A stretch of 6,886 bases of DNA, from positions 222,884 through 229,769 of the forward strand of contig NVUO01000006.1 of NCBI GenBank assembly GCA_002733155.1. Direction: 5' to 3'. The translations under genes and the position numbers were made by a program. Numbering within the stretch: position 1 is the first letter of the stretch; every line of letters begins with the position of its first letter. Positions 1 through 5,315 of this stretch are shown here, piece by piece. The notes under the pieces are model-generated. The model was not told the origin of the DNA and did not search any database. It saw only the letters and a list, made by a program, of their open reading frames with translations. The DNA comes from Sulfurimonas sp. (GTDB lineage: Bacteria > Campylobacterota > Campylobacteria > Campylobacterales > Sulfurimonadaceae).

Positions 1-862
1 TAGTCTCATCCGTAGTCCTACCATGAACCATTGTAAATAGGTTGTATTTCCAATTTTCATATTTAGGGCGTAAATAACAGTGAGATACTGCGCTAAATGC
101 AGCTGCAATAGCTCCAATCTCTTCACCTTTTTGTCCCTCATCTACATCCCATACTACCATTGCATTTGCAGAAAAACCTGCTTTTCTATGGTTTAAAATA
201 GATGCAAACCTTCTCATAACTCCAGATTCTTGAAGTTCATTTAATATTTCAAAAAACTTCTCGTAACTAATATTTAGCTCATTTATAATCTTCTTAAATG
301 GTTCACTTACAATATCTATATCATACTGAGCAGACCTAACTACCGCATGATGAAGCTTTGTCATATCTATATCAGTATGCACTTGCTTTTTGACTTTTTC
401 TTTTTTTTCATCTTTTCCAGTAATATTTAGTTTAACATTGATTTTAAATAGTTTTAATGTAGGAAGCATAATATAATCTTCAGCCCCAGTTAGTTTTACA
501 AGTATCTCAAGAGTTTTATCAAGACCAAACTTAGAATCTGGTGCTACAGCTAATGTAAACCATATATTAAAATCATGGTTACGTTCATAATTATGAGATA
601 TACCAGGATGTGAGTTGATAATCTTCACAGCAGCATCTATTTTATCTTTAGAAATTTTAAAAGCTACTAATGATGATGTATAGCCTAATCTTTTTGTATC
701 AAAAATTGCTGATGTTTGGCGAATAATATTATTCTTTTTCTCCTTTTGTAATATAGATAGTACCTCCTCTTCACTCATATTTAATTCACTTGCAATTTCT
801 TTAAAAGGTTTTGCAACTAATGGAAACTTTTTTTGTATCCTAGACAATATCTCATCTTTCAT
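1..862 (-). CDS. nirDL: Fused siroheme decarboxylase NirD-L, 3' end cut by window edge
   Basis: The gene reads leftward from ATG at 862-860, preceded by AAGGA (875-871) at 8 bases, and is open to base 1, giving 287 visible residues; the C-terminus is missing. It has two tandem AsnC/Lrp-like units, each with a winged-helix-like part followed by a ligand-binding part: about residues 1-145 and 165-287, joined by a lysine-rich linker (150-160). The first unit carries HNYERNHDFNIWF (90-102). The second carries SHCYLRPKYENWKYNLFTM (260-278) followed by VHGR; the H-Y-R...W-YNL pattern is typical of siroheme decarboxylases (AhbA/AhbB, NirD/L/G/H). Members convert siroheme to 12,18-didecarboxysiroheme in the cytoplasm. 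Campylobacterota normally make heme by the coproporphyrin route, so I infer a role in heme d1 synthesis for nitrite reductase NirS rather than in AhbABCD heme synthesis. Despite the HTH-like parts it is probably an enzyme, not a regulator. Naming it NirDL rather than AhbA/B rests on the fusion and the FNR-type promoter. Confidence 0.88.
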   Translation of the reverse strand, partial: MKDEILSRIQKKFPLVAKPFKEIASELNMSEEEVLSILQKEKKNNIIRQTSAIFDTKRLGYTSSLVAFKISKDKIDAAVKIINSHPGISHNYERNHDFNIWFTLAVAPDSKFGLDKTLEILVKLTGAEDYIMLPTLKLFKINVKLNITGKDEKKEKVKKQVHTDIDMTKLHHAVVRSAQYDIDIVSEPFKKIINELNISYEKFFEILNELQESGVMRRFASILNHRKAGFSANAMVVWDVDEGQKGEEIGAIAAAFSAVSHCYLRPKYENWKYNLFTMVHGRTTDET

Positions 863-908
863 ATTATTAATCCTTTCTTAAATATTTATTTAATAATTAA
901 TATTTATG

Positions 909-914
909 ATTGTA
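909..914 (-). promoter_or_regulatory. Predicted -10 element of the nirDL promoter
   Basis: Read on the minus strand the hexamer is TACAAT, one mismatch from TATAAT. It predicts a transcription start near 902, about 40 bases before the ATG. The FNR-type box is then centred at -41.5, the standard class II activator position, and no -35 hexamer is needed. Inferred from sequence only. Confidence 0.55.
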
Positions 915-936
915 AACTAATTTCGATTTACCTTGG

Positions 937-950
937 TTGATGTTTATCAA
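937..950. promoter_or_regulatory. FNR/DNR-family binding site shared by two divergent promoters
   Basis: The sequence TTGATGTTTATCAA matches the TTGAT-N4-ATCAA consensus of the Crp/FNR superfamily (FNR, ANR, DNR, NnrR) at every conserved base. It is the only such site I saw in the window. Its centre (943.5) is at about -41.5 for the nirDL promoter and about -42.5 for the met8 promoter, so one dimer could contact RNA polymerase in either direction. Which regulator binds (oxygen-sensing FNR or NO-sensing DNR/NnrR type) cannot be told from the box. Confidence 0.82.
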
Positions 951-970
951 TAAAATATTATAAAAAACTA

Positions 971-979
971 TGATATTAT
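971..979 (+). promoter_or_regulatory. Predicted extended -10 element of the met8 promoter
   Basis: TGATATTAT fits the extended -10 form TGnTATAAT with one mismatch. It predicts a transcription start near 986. The upstream in-frame ATG at 970 overlaps this element and would lie outside the transcript, which is a main reason for choosing the TTG at 1009 as the met8 start. Confidence 0.6.
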
Positions 980-1008
980 GTCGTCAATCAACTAGTAAGG
1001 GAGTATGT

Positions 1009-1578
1009 TTGAGCTATTTTCCAGCCTTTTTAAAACTTGACAATAAAAAGATATTAATAGTTGGTGGTGGCTACATAGCCTATGAAAAGCTTAATCATCT
1101 TTTAGATTTCACTTCAGATATCTCTATTATAGCCTTAGACCTATCTGAGGATATGTCAAATAAAATAAAAGAAAAAAATCTAAACTTTGAAAGACGTGCA
1201 TATAAAGTAGGTGATATAGCCAAATATGCAGTGGTAATCGTAGCTGTAGATGACTTAACCCTTCAGGCTAAAATTTTTGATGAATCTAAGCAATATAACT
1301 GCCTTTGTAACTCTGTAGATTCTGTTGATTATTGCGATTTTATTTTTCCATCTTATGTAAAAAAGGATGACTTAACTATAGCTATATCAACATCAGGTGC
1401 ATCCCCAGCTATGGCTAAACATCTTAGACATTATTTACAAAAGCTAATCCCAGATGGCATAAGTGAATTCTTGGCAGAGATGAAAAATTTAAGACGCTCA
1501 TTACCAAAAGGCAAAGAGAGAATGCAAATGCTTGATAAAAAAGCAAAAGACTATATAGATAAATGGAGCAACAAATGA
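1009..1578 (+). CDS. Precorrin-2 dehydrogenase / sirohydrochlorin ferrochelatase (Met8/CysG N-terminal type)
   Basis: This 189-residue protein should oxidise precorrin-2 to sirohydrochlorin with NAD+ and may insert iron to give siroheme. From the proposed start it begins MSYFPAFLKLDNKKILIVGG, the usual opening of the family. It has a Rossmann glycine motif (GGGYIAYEK), then a CNSVDS segment whose Asp matches the catalytic Asp of CysG/Met8, then DFIFPS and STSGASPAMAKHLR. Length is normal for a stand-alone Met8-type enzyme; no uroporphyrinogen methyltransferase domain is fused, so CobA/SUMT must be encoded elsewhere. I chose TTG at 1009 because AAGGGAG (997-1003) sits 5 bases upstream and because an ATG at 970 would precede the predicted transcription start; that longer form would add 13 atypical residues. 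It is divergent from nirDL, with which it shares an FNR-type site, and its stop overlaps the next start as ATGA. Confidence 0.9.
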   Translation: MSYFPAFLKLDNKKILIVGGGYIAYEKLNHLLDFTSDISIIALDLSEDMSNKIKEKNLNFERRAYKVGDIAKYAVVIVAVDDLTLQAKIFDESKQYNCLCNSVDSVDYCDFIFPSYVKKDDLTIAISTSGASPAMAKHLRHYLQKLIPDGISEFLAEMKNLRRSLPKGKERMQMLDKKAKDYIDKWSNK

Positions 1579-1955
1579 AAAAAGCGTTAATTTTTGGGTT
1601 TTTTACAGCCTTTTTAATACTTGGAATGGTATCCTTAAAAAGAGCTATGCCAGATGCAAAAGAAAATAGAATATACATGGCTATAAAAGTATATAGCCCC
1701 TACGAAATGGAAAAAAGAATCGGTGGTTTAACTATCGTAGATAAAAGAACTGGAATTAAAGAAAAACCAAGTTCTAAAGAGGTTTTTCTTAGAATGGATG
1801 AGTTAGAAAAAAAATGGGGGAAGAATCATCTAAAGATTGAAAATAATGATGTAATAATTTTAGGTGAAAACAAACAAGTTGTAGCTAGAATCTTCTTAGA
1901 AACTAAAAAAGAAAAAGATTTTGTTCAAAGATTTTATTTAAACAAGTTGCAATAG
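1575..1955 (+). CDS. Small single-pass membrane protein of unknown function, coupled to met8
   Basis: I do not recognise a named family. The 126-residue product starts MKKALIFGFFTAFLILGMVS, a short positive N-terminus followed by one hydrophobic segment (about residues 4-20) that can be a membrane anchor or uncleaved signal. The remainder is soluble, lysine- and glutamate-rich, and probably periplasmic by the positive-inside rule. Recognisable stretches are YSPYEMEKRIGGLTIVDKRT, EKPSSKEVFLRMDELEKKWG and a C-terminal FVQRFYLNKL. The ATG at 1575 is preferred to the one at 1563: GGAG (1565-1568) lies 6 bases upstream, and the ATGA overlap with the met8 stop points to translational coupling. The position after met8 and under the same FNR-type promoter suggests, but does not show, a link to tetrapyrrole or nitrite metabolism. 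Confidence 0.75.
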   Translation: MKKALIFGFFTAFLILGMVSLKRAMPDAKENRIYMAIKVYSPYEMEKRIGGLTIVDKRTGIKEKPSSKEVFLRMDELEKKWGKNHLKIENNDVIILGENKQVVARIFLETKKEKDFVQRFYLNKLQ

Positions 1956-1986
1956 ATCCTGAATTAAATTCAGGATGACGTTTTTT
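1956..1986 (+). terminator. Possible terminator of the met8 operon formed by a REP-like palindrome
   Basis: Directly after the stop codon lies a perfect 9-base stem, ATCCTGAAT - TAA - ATTCAGGAT (1956-1976), followed by GACG and then six T (1981-1986). The four-base gap between stem and T-run is not ideal for a Rho-independent terminator. The element also resembles a dispersed intergenic palindrome (see the repeat cluster), so termination may be a secondary role. Confidence 0.4.
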
Positions 1987-2067
1987 GTCATTCCAAACTT
2001 CCTCGTCATTCCAAACTTCCTCGTCATTCCAAACTTCCTCGTCATTCCAAACTCGATTTGGAATCTC
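1956..2067. repeat. Cluster of two inverted REP-like palindromes and 18-bp tandem units
   Basis: The left palindrome (1956-1980), read on the minus strand, is CGTCAT followed by a CCTGAAT stem-loop. The right one (2040-2067) is CGTCATTCCAAA-CTCGA-TTTGGAATCTC, with a perfect 8-base stem (2044-2051 with 2057-2064). Both share the layout CGTCAT - stem - loop - stem - C but differ in stem sequence, so they look like relatives in opposite orientation. Between them are three exact copies of GTCATTCCAAACTTCCTC at 1987-2004, 2005-2022 and 2023-2040. Each copy equals the left part of the right palindrome (first 13 bases identical) without its closing arm. The block fills the gap between two convergent transcription units. 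Confidence 0.85.
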
Positions 2068-2073
2068 ACTGAA

Positions 2074-3279
2074 CTATTCTTTTATAGTAAAAGAATAATA
2101 AAAGGCGAAAACAAGCGTTATTATTGCACTAGTATAAAGTAGCTCATAAGTAAAAAAGTGTAAAATAATCCCACCAATAATTGAAAAAAACATGCCTAAA
2201 GAAACTAGATTCATTTGTAAAGCTATATATACTGGTCTTTTTTTAGCTGGAGCTAACTTTAGTATTAGATTACTAGATGCTATCCTGTTTCCATCTATTG
2301 AAGCTCCTATCAAAAAGAAAATCAACATATACTCATAAAGGGAAGATGCTCCAAAAGCTATAGATATAGCTGTTATTTGTAAAAAGATAGATATTTTTGC
2401 TACAAGTATATTAGCGGACTTAGCACTTAATTTTCCCCACAAAAAATTACTTAACATTGCACCAACCATCTGGGTAGTTATTAATGAGCCAATAGCTATA
2501 CCATCTAAGTCTATTCGATTTTGTGCATCTAAGATTATAAAAGGCAGGGCTATTAAATATCCATAAGCAAAAAGAAATGTAATGATTTGATTTTGCAAAG
2601 CCTTATCAGCCTTTAGTAAGTTAAATGAATTAAATAAAAACTCTTTAAAAAAATTTTCTTTTTTTGAGACCTCATCTTTTTTAGGCTCATCTACTAAAGA
2701 AAAAGATAGATATCCAAAGCCCATAATAAATGAGCTAATTATAAATAAAAGTCCATAAGATAAGGGTGCCTCAAAGGAGTGAATAATCCAACCAGCTAAG
2801 ACACCAGAAATTAAACCACCAAGTCCTGAGAAAAACTGTCTATATGCCATAGTTTTTCCACGAAACTTATGTGAGAATATTTTAGCCATTATCTCCCTAA
2901 AATAAATCGCTGCAAAACCTGCAGAAAAAGAGAACATAAATAGACCAATACCAATAGTAGTTAGGGTTATATTTGGATAATTATCTCCAAAAATAAGTAT
3001 AGATATACCTATAAAAAACCACGATAAAAATCGAACTAAAAATATACGTTTCAGATATGGCATCATAAGTTGATATGACTGTGCATGAAAAGCAGCATAT
3101 AGTTGTACAACTATAGCCCCACCGCGAAGAAGTGCTGCAAAAAATCCAACTAACATGGAGCTTCCGCCAAAGTAGTTTATAATTAGGGGCAAGATAGTTG
3201 ATGGTTCAGCTATAGTAGTACCTATAGCTAAAAAGAAACCATGTAAAATATTTTTTACATGGTTTCCAAATTTATCCAT
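2074..3279 (-). CDS. MFS transporter, 12 membrane helices, substrate unknown
   Basis: This 401-residue integral inner-membrane protein has about 12 hydrophobic segments in two groups of six, split by a charged cytoplasmic loop (about residues 197-230, lysine-rich), as in the major facilitator superfamily. Loop 4-5 carries FRGKTMAYRQFFSGLGG and the loop after helix 8 has WGKLSAK, resembling the basic MFS motif A positions. The first helix contains a conserved-looking TTIAEPSTILPLII stretch. I cannot assign a substrate or direction of transport. The ATG (3279-3277) follows the stop codon of the upstream trpD2-like gene with no base between them and only a weak ribosome binding site (GAGAAAC), so translation is probably coupled. 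Its last codons overlap a perfect 9-base inverted repeat (2076-2096). Confidence 0.85.
   Translation of the reverse strand: MDKFGNHVKNILHGFFLAIGTTIAEPSTILPLIINYFGGSSMLVGFFAALLRGGAIVVQLYAAFHAQSYQLMMPYLKRIFLVRFLSWFFIGISILIFGDNYPNITLTTIGIGLFMFSFSAGFAAIYFREIMAKIFSHKFRGKTMAYRQFFSGLGGLISGVLAGWIIHSFEAPLSYGLLFIISSFIMGFGYLSFSLVDEPKKDEVSKKENFFKEFLFNSFNLLKADKALQNQIITFLFAYGYLIALPFIILDAQNRIDLDGIAIGSLITTQMVGAMLSNFLWGKLSAKSANILVAKISIFLQITAISIAFGASSLYEYMLIFFLIGASIDGNRIASSNLILKLAPAKKRPVYIALQMNLVSLGMFFSIIGGIILHFFTYELLYTSAIITLVFAFYYSFTIKE
2076..2096. repeat. Perfect inverted repeat at the 3' end of the MFS gene
   Basis: ATTCTTTTA - TAG - TAAAAGAAT is a 9-base perfect inverted repeat with a 3-base loop, lying inside the last codons of the transporter. 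It is AT-rich and has no T-run after it on the minus strand, so it is a poor Rho-independent terminator, but it could stabilise the 3' end of the transcript. Confidence 0.45.
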
Positions 3280-4173
3280 CTAGTTTAGTTTCTCATAAGC
3301 TTCCTCTATACTTGAAGCTTTTTCGCATACAAATAGATATACAGCTGCATTTAACTTAGCTAATTTTAGATACTCATCTGATGGATTATTTAATTGTTCA
3401 AGTGATTCTTCTATAGATATAGTATCCCAAGACTTTGTATAATTAATTCCATAATACTCAGGATCAACTATAAACTCTTCAATATCGCTACCCTTAGCTA
3501 TCCAAAGTCTTCCTTTTGAGAATAACTCGGGGGTACCCTCATTTCCTTGGATTAGGGCAAATTTTTTATAACGGTCTGAAAAAATATCTACATATTTTTT
3601 TACATATGGTTTATGAAATACTCCGGTAATTGCGTACTCGCTATTAGCTACACGTGGCAGTTTTTCTATAGTATTAAAACCTGTGCGAAGACCTAGTTTC
3701 ATACGCAGGTCTGTTAATTCACTCATCTTAGGAAAAAACTCTTTACGGTCAAAATAAAAAGCATTTGAATCTAAATCTATCTTAGATACTATATCTTTAA
3801 TAGTAATTCCACCTTTTGCAGGAGTTAATTCATCCCCACTTACTACTAAGTTTAAATTTGTTTCTTTTAAAACCTTTGCAACTAAAGGAAAAATATAAGG
3901 ATTTTTAGCCTTACCATCAAATGGATAACCTAACTCTATAGAATTTTTCACTGTAGTGTTTTGTATAAAAGAATCACAAGCCTCAACTGAGGCACGAAAC
4001 TCAATTATAGTTTCAGGTTTAAGTCTCCATCCAAGTAAAAAAGCAGCAGCTTGTTCATTTGGGATAGACTGATTTAGAATTTGCTCCATCATATCCTTTG
4101 ATTCTTCATAACTTAAATCTCTATTACCCTTTGCTCCTGTACCTACTGCATGTATATATTTAAAAAAATCCAT
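3280..4173 (-). CDS. TrpD2/YbiB-like protein (anthranilate phosphoribosyltransferase fold, glycosyl transferase family 3)
   Basis: This 297-residue protein has the two-domain layout of the family: an N-terminal helical part (about 1-65, with GTGAKGNRDLSYEES at 11-25 and QAAAFLLGWRLK at 41-52) and an alpha/beta part. RMKLGLRTGFN (157-167) corresponds to the RxxLGxRTxFN motif of TrpD, GNEGTPEL (210-217) to the G-x-DG-xxEL segment, and LNAAVYLFV (274-282) to the C-terminal NAA helix. Two catalytic features of true TrpD are altered: the GTGGD PRPP loop is replaced near YPFDGKAKNPY (83-93), and the HG motif reads SG (112-113). It is therefore unlikely to make phosphoribosyl-anthranilate; no other trp gene is present. 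E. coli YbiB, a TrpD2 protein, is known to bind nucleic acid, and that may apply here. The ATG at 4173 follows AAGGAAG (4183-4177). Confidence 0.8.
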   Translation of the reverse strand: MDFFKYIHAVGTGAKGNRDLSYEESKDMMEQILNQSIPNEQAAAFLLGWRLKPETIIEFRASVEACDSFIQNTTVKNSIELGYPFDGKAKNPYIFPLVAKVLKETNLNLVVSGDELTPAKGGITIKDIVSKIDLDSNAFYFDRKEFFPKMSELTDLRMKLGLRTGFNTIEKLPRVANSEYAITGVFHKPYVKKYVDIFSDRYKKFALIQGNEGTPELFSKGRLWIAKGSDIEEFIVDPEYYGINYTKSWDTISIEESLEQLNNPSDEYLKLAKLNAAVYLFVCEKASSIEEAYEKLN

Positions 4174-4209
4174 TAACTTCCTTGATTATAAATAATTATT
4201 TAAAACTGC

Positions 4210-4218
4210 TGATATAAT
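4210..4218 (+). promoter_or_regulatory. Extended -10 promoter in front of the decayed dehydrogenase gene
   Basis: TGATATAAT is a perfect TGnTATAAT extended -10 element, predicting a start near 4225, just ahead of a GAGGT ribosome binding site (4239-4243). The same AT block read on the minus strand gives TATTAT (4219-4214), which may be the -10 of the trpD2-like gene with a leader of about 34 bases. The two promoters would overlap. Confidence 0.5.
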
Positions 4219-4250
4219 ATACTAATTCACTTAAATTTGAGGTAAACATT

Positions 4251-4409
4251 ATTAAAAAAATAGTTTGAATAACAGGTGCTAGCTCAAGTGCGGATATAGG
4301 TACGGCTGAATTTTTATCGTAAAATAATTTTATAGTATTGCTAGGAATATAAATATATAAAATCTAGTAACTGAAAGATATAGATTCCGAAATAATTATT
4401 TCAAAACTG
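4251..4409 (+). pseudogene. Remnant of a short-chain dehydrogenase/reductase gene (N-terminal part only)
   Basis: Read in one frame from 4251 the translation is IKKIV*ITGASSSADIGTAE then FLS*NNFIV, an evident match to the SDR opening (MKKIV-LITGASSG-IG-TAEFLS-NNFIV), with the cofactor-binding TGASS intact. Damage is clear: ATT stands where ATG is expected, 7 bases after GAGGT; TGA (4266) and TAA (4320) interrupt; and the GIGKA part of the nucleotide motif is scrambled. After about 4338 the reading frame seems to shift (ARNINI in another frame), and a weaker trace, LKDIDSEIIISKL (4371-4409), follows. The rest of a normal 250-280 residue SDR, including the YxxxK active site, is absent. It lies between the trpD2-like gene and the TonB operon, so the gene was probably lost by decay plus deletion. 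Residual identity is strongest over 4251-4340; beyond that it is tentative. Confidence 0.72.
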
Positions 4410-4461
4410 TAACCAATAAACACCATTTTGTCTCTAAATAGTTCTTATTTTGTCACCATAA

Positions 4462-4467
4462 TATAAT
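4462..4467 (+). promoter_or_regulatory. Candidate distal -10 element of the DUF3450-ttpC-exbB operon
   Basis: A TATAAT hexamer sits about 100 bases upstream of the first gene. A start near 4474 would put the 8-11-8 inverted repeat (4482-4508) just downstream of it, a position suited to repression. No convincing -35 at proper spacing is visible, and a second candidate lies at 4537-4542. Confidence 0.35.
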
Positions 4468-4481
4468 TTTTGTGTAACATT

Positions 4482-4508
4482 AAATCATTATAATTCCGAA
4501 AATGATTT
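4482..4508. promoter_or_regulatory. Inverted repeat AAATCATT-N11-AATGATTT, candidate operator of the TonB-type operon
   Basis: The arms AAATCATT (4482-4489) and AATGATTT (4501-4508) are perfect reverse complements 11 bases apart, centred at 4495 and lying between two candidate promoters. The 7-N11-7 geometry equals that of the Helicobacter pylori NikR operator (TATWATT-N11-AATWATA), although each arm differs from it at two of seven bases. A Fur-like site is the other option; the spacing does not fit the 7-1-7 Fur core. The regulator is unassigned. Confidence 0.4.
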
Positions 4509-4536
4509 GTATTAAAAAATACTTAATCAGTTTAAT

Positions 4537-4542
4537 TATAAT
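4537..4542 (+). promoter_or_regulatory. Candidate proximal -10 element of the DUF3450-ttpC-exbB operon
   Basis: A perfect TATAAT lies 23 bases before the start codon, predicting a start near 4549 and a leader of about 17 bases that contains the GAAGGA site (4555-4560). The surroundings are very AT-rich, so a chance match is possible. Confidence 0.4.
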
Positions 4543-4565
4543 TAAAAATTAATTGAAGGAATAAA

Positions 4566-5315
4566 ATGGGAATAAGATTAATATCAACATTGTTAATTTT
4601 AAGTACTCTGTTGAATGCAGATAAAGTAAATCATTTGATAGAGAAAATATCCAAGACAAATAGTATAGAGGCTTCTACTCAAAAAACAATCAATTCCTAT
4701 TCTAATGAAACAGAAAAACTTTTTGATGAATATATGCGTTTAAACAAAGAATGGAATCAGCAAAAGCTTTATAATAAACAGTTGGAGCTGTTTGTGCATA
4801 CTCAAAAACAAGAGATACCAAAACTGCAAAATCAACTAAAAGAGATAGTTCAAACTCATAAAAAGATTATTCCATTGATGTTTGAGATGGTAGATACATT
4901 AGATAAACTTGTGGAGGTAGATACTCCATTTTTAAAAGATGAAAGAGCTAAAAGAGTAAATAACCTTAAATCATATTTAGCAAATCCAAGTATAACAATA
5001 TCAGAGCAGTTCAGAATGATTATAGAGAGTTATAATATTGAATATTCTTATGCTAGGACTCTTGAAGTTTATCGTTCAAAATTTAATGAGAATGACTTAA
5101 AAACAGTAGATTTTTTACGTGTAGGTAGATTCGCCTTATATTATCAAAGTTTAGACCTACAAGAAAGTGGAATATACGACTTAGAAAATAAAAGATGGAT
5201 AAGTTTAGATAATTCATATAATTCAGACATTACAAAAGCCATCAAAATGGCACGTAAAAAAATAGCACCAGATTTTTTAACTCTTCCAATATTATCAGCT
5301 AAGGTAAGCAAATGA
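4566..5315 (+). CDS. DUF3450 family periplasmic protein of a TonB2-type system
   Basis: The 249-residue protein begins with a signal peptide (about residues 1-18, cleavage likely after LLNA) and continues as a charged coiled coil (about 25-100). The family signature follows: IIPLMFEMVDTLDKLVEVDT then PFLKDERAKR (101-130), then VGRFALYYQSLD (186-197), KRWISL (209-214) and a closing APDFLTLPIL (234-243). These are typical of DUF3450. In Vibrio and other marine gammaproteobacteria such genes precede ttpC, exbB2, exbD2 and tonB2, and the order found here is the same. The molecular role is not established; as a periplasmic coiled coil it may pair with the periplasmic part of TtpC. GAAGGA (4555-4560) supports the ATG. 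It overlaps the next gene by ATGA. Confidence 0.88.
   Translation: MGIRLISTLLILSTLLNADKVNHLIEKISKTNSIEASTQKTINSYSNETEKLFDEYMRLNKEWNQQKLYNKQLELFVHTQKQEIPKLQNQLKEIVQTHKKIIPLMFEMVDTLDKLVEVDTPFLKDERAKRVNNLKSYLANPSITISEQFRMIIESYNIEYSYARTLEVYRSKFNENDLKTVDFLRVGRFALYYQSLDLQESGIYDLENKRWISLDNSYNSDITKAIKMARKKIAPDFLTLPILSAKVSK

Noticed and set aside
1004..1041. ATG at 1004 in another frame after the met8 ribosome binding site
   Set aside because: It gives only an 11-residue frame before a stop and lies too close to AAGGGAG; the TTG at 1009 opens the conserved protein.
1563..1574. Earlier ATG for the small protein after met8
   Set aside because: The ATG at 1575 has GGAG at proper spacing and forms the ATGA overlap; using 1563 would place that ribosome binding site inside the gene.
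1424..1678. 84-codon open frame on the minus strand across the met8/small-protein junction
   Set aside because: It lies wholly antisense to two well-supported coupled genes, has no ribosome binding site and reads as hydrophobic low-complexity sequence typical of an antisense shadow.
1987..2040. Possible CRISPR-like array because of three identical 18-bp units
   Set aside because: The units are directly adjacent with no spacers and are copies of part of the neighbouring palindrome, so they are simple tandem repeats.
4425..4454. Direct repeat ATTTTGTC (4425-4432 and 4447-4454), 22 bases apart
   Set aside because: It is only 8 bases long in AT-rich sequence, and no promoter element lies at a matching distance; chance is a sufficient explanation.
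4509..4522. Small hairpin GTATT-AAAA-AATAC in the TonB operon leader
   Set aside because: A five-base AT-rich stem in a region of this composition is expected by chance and has no T-run or other context.
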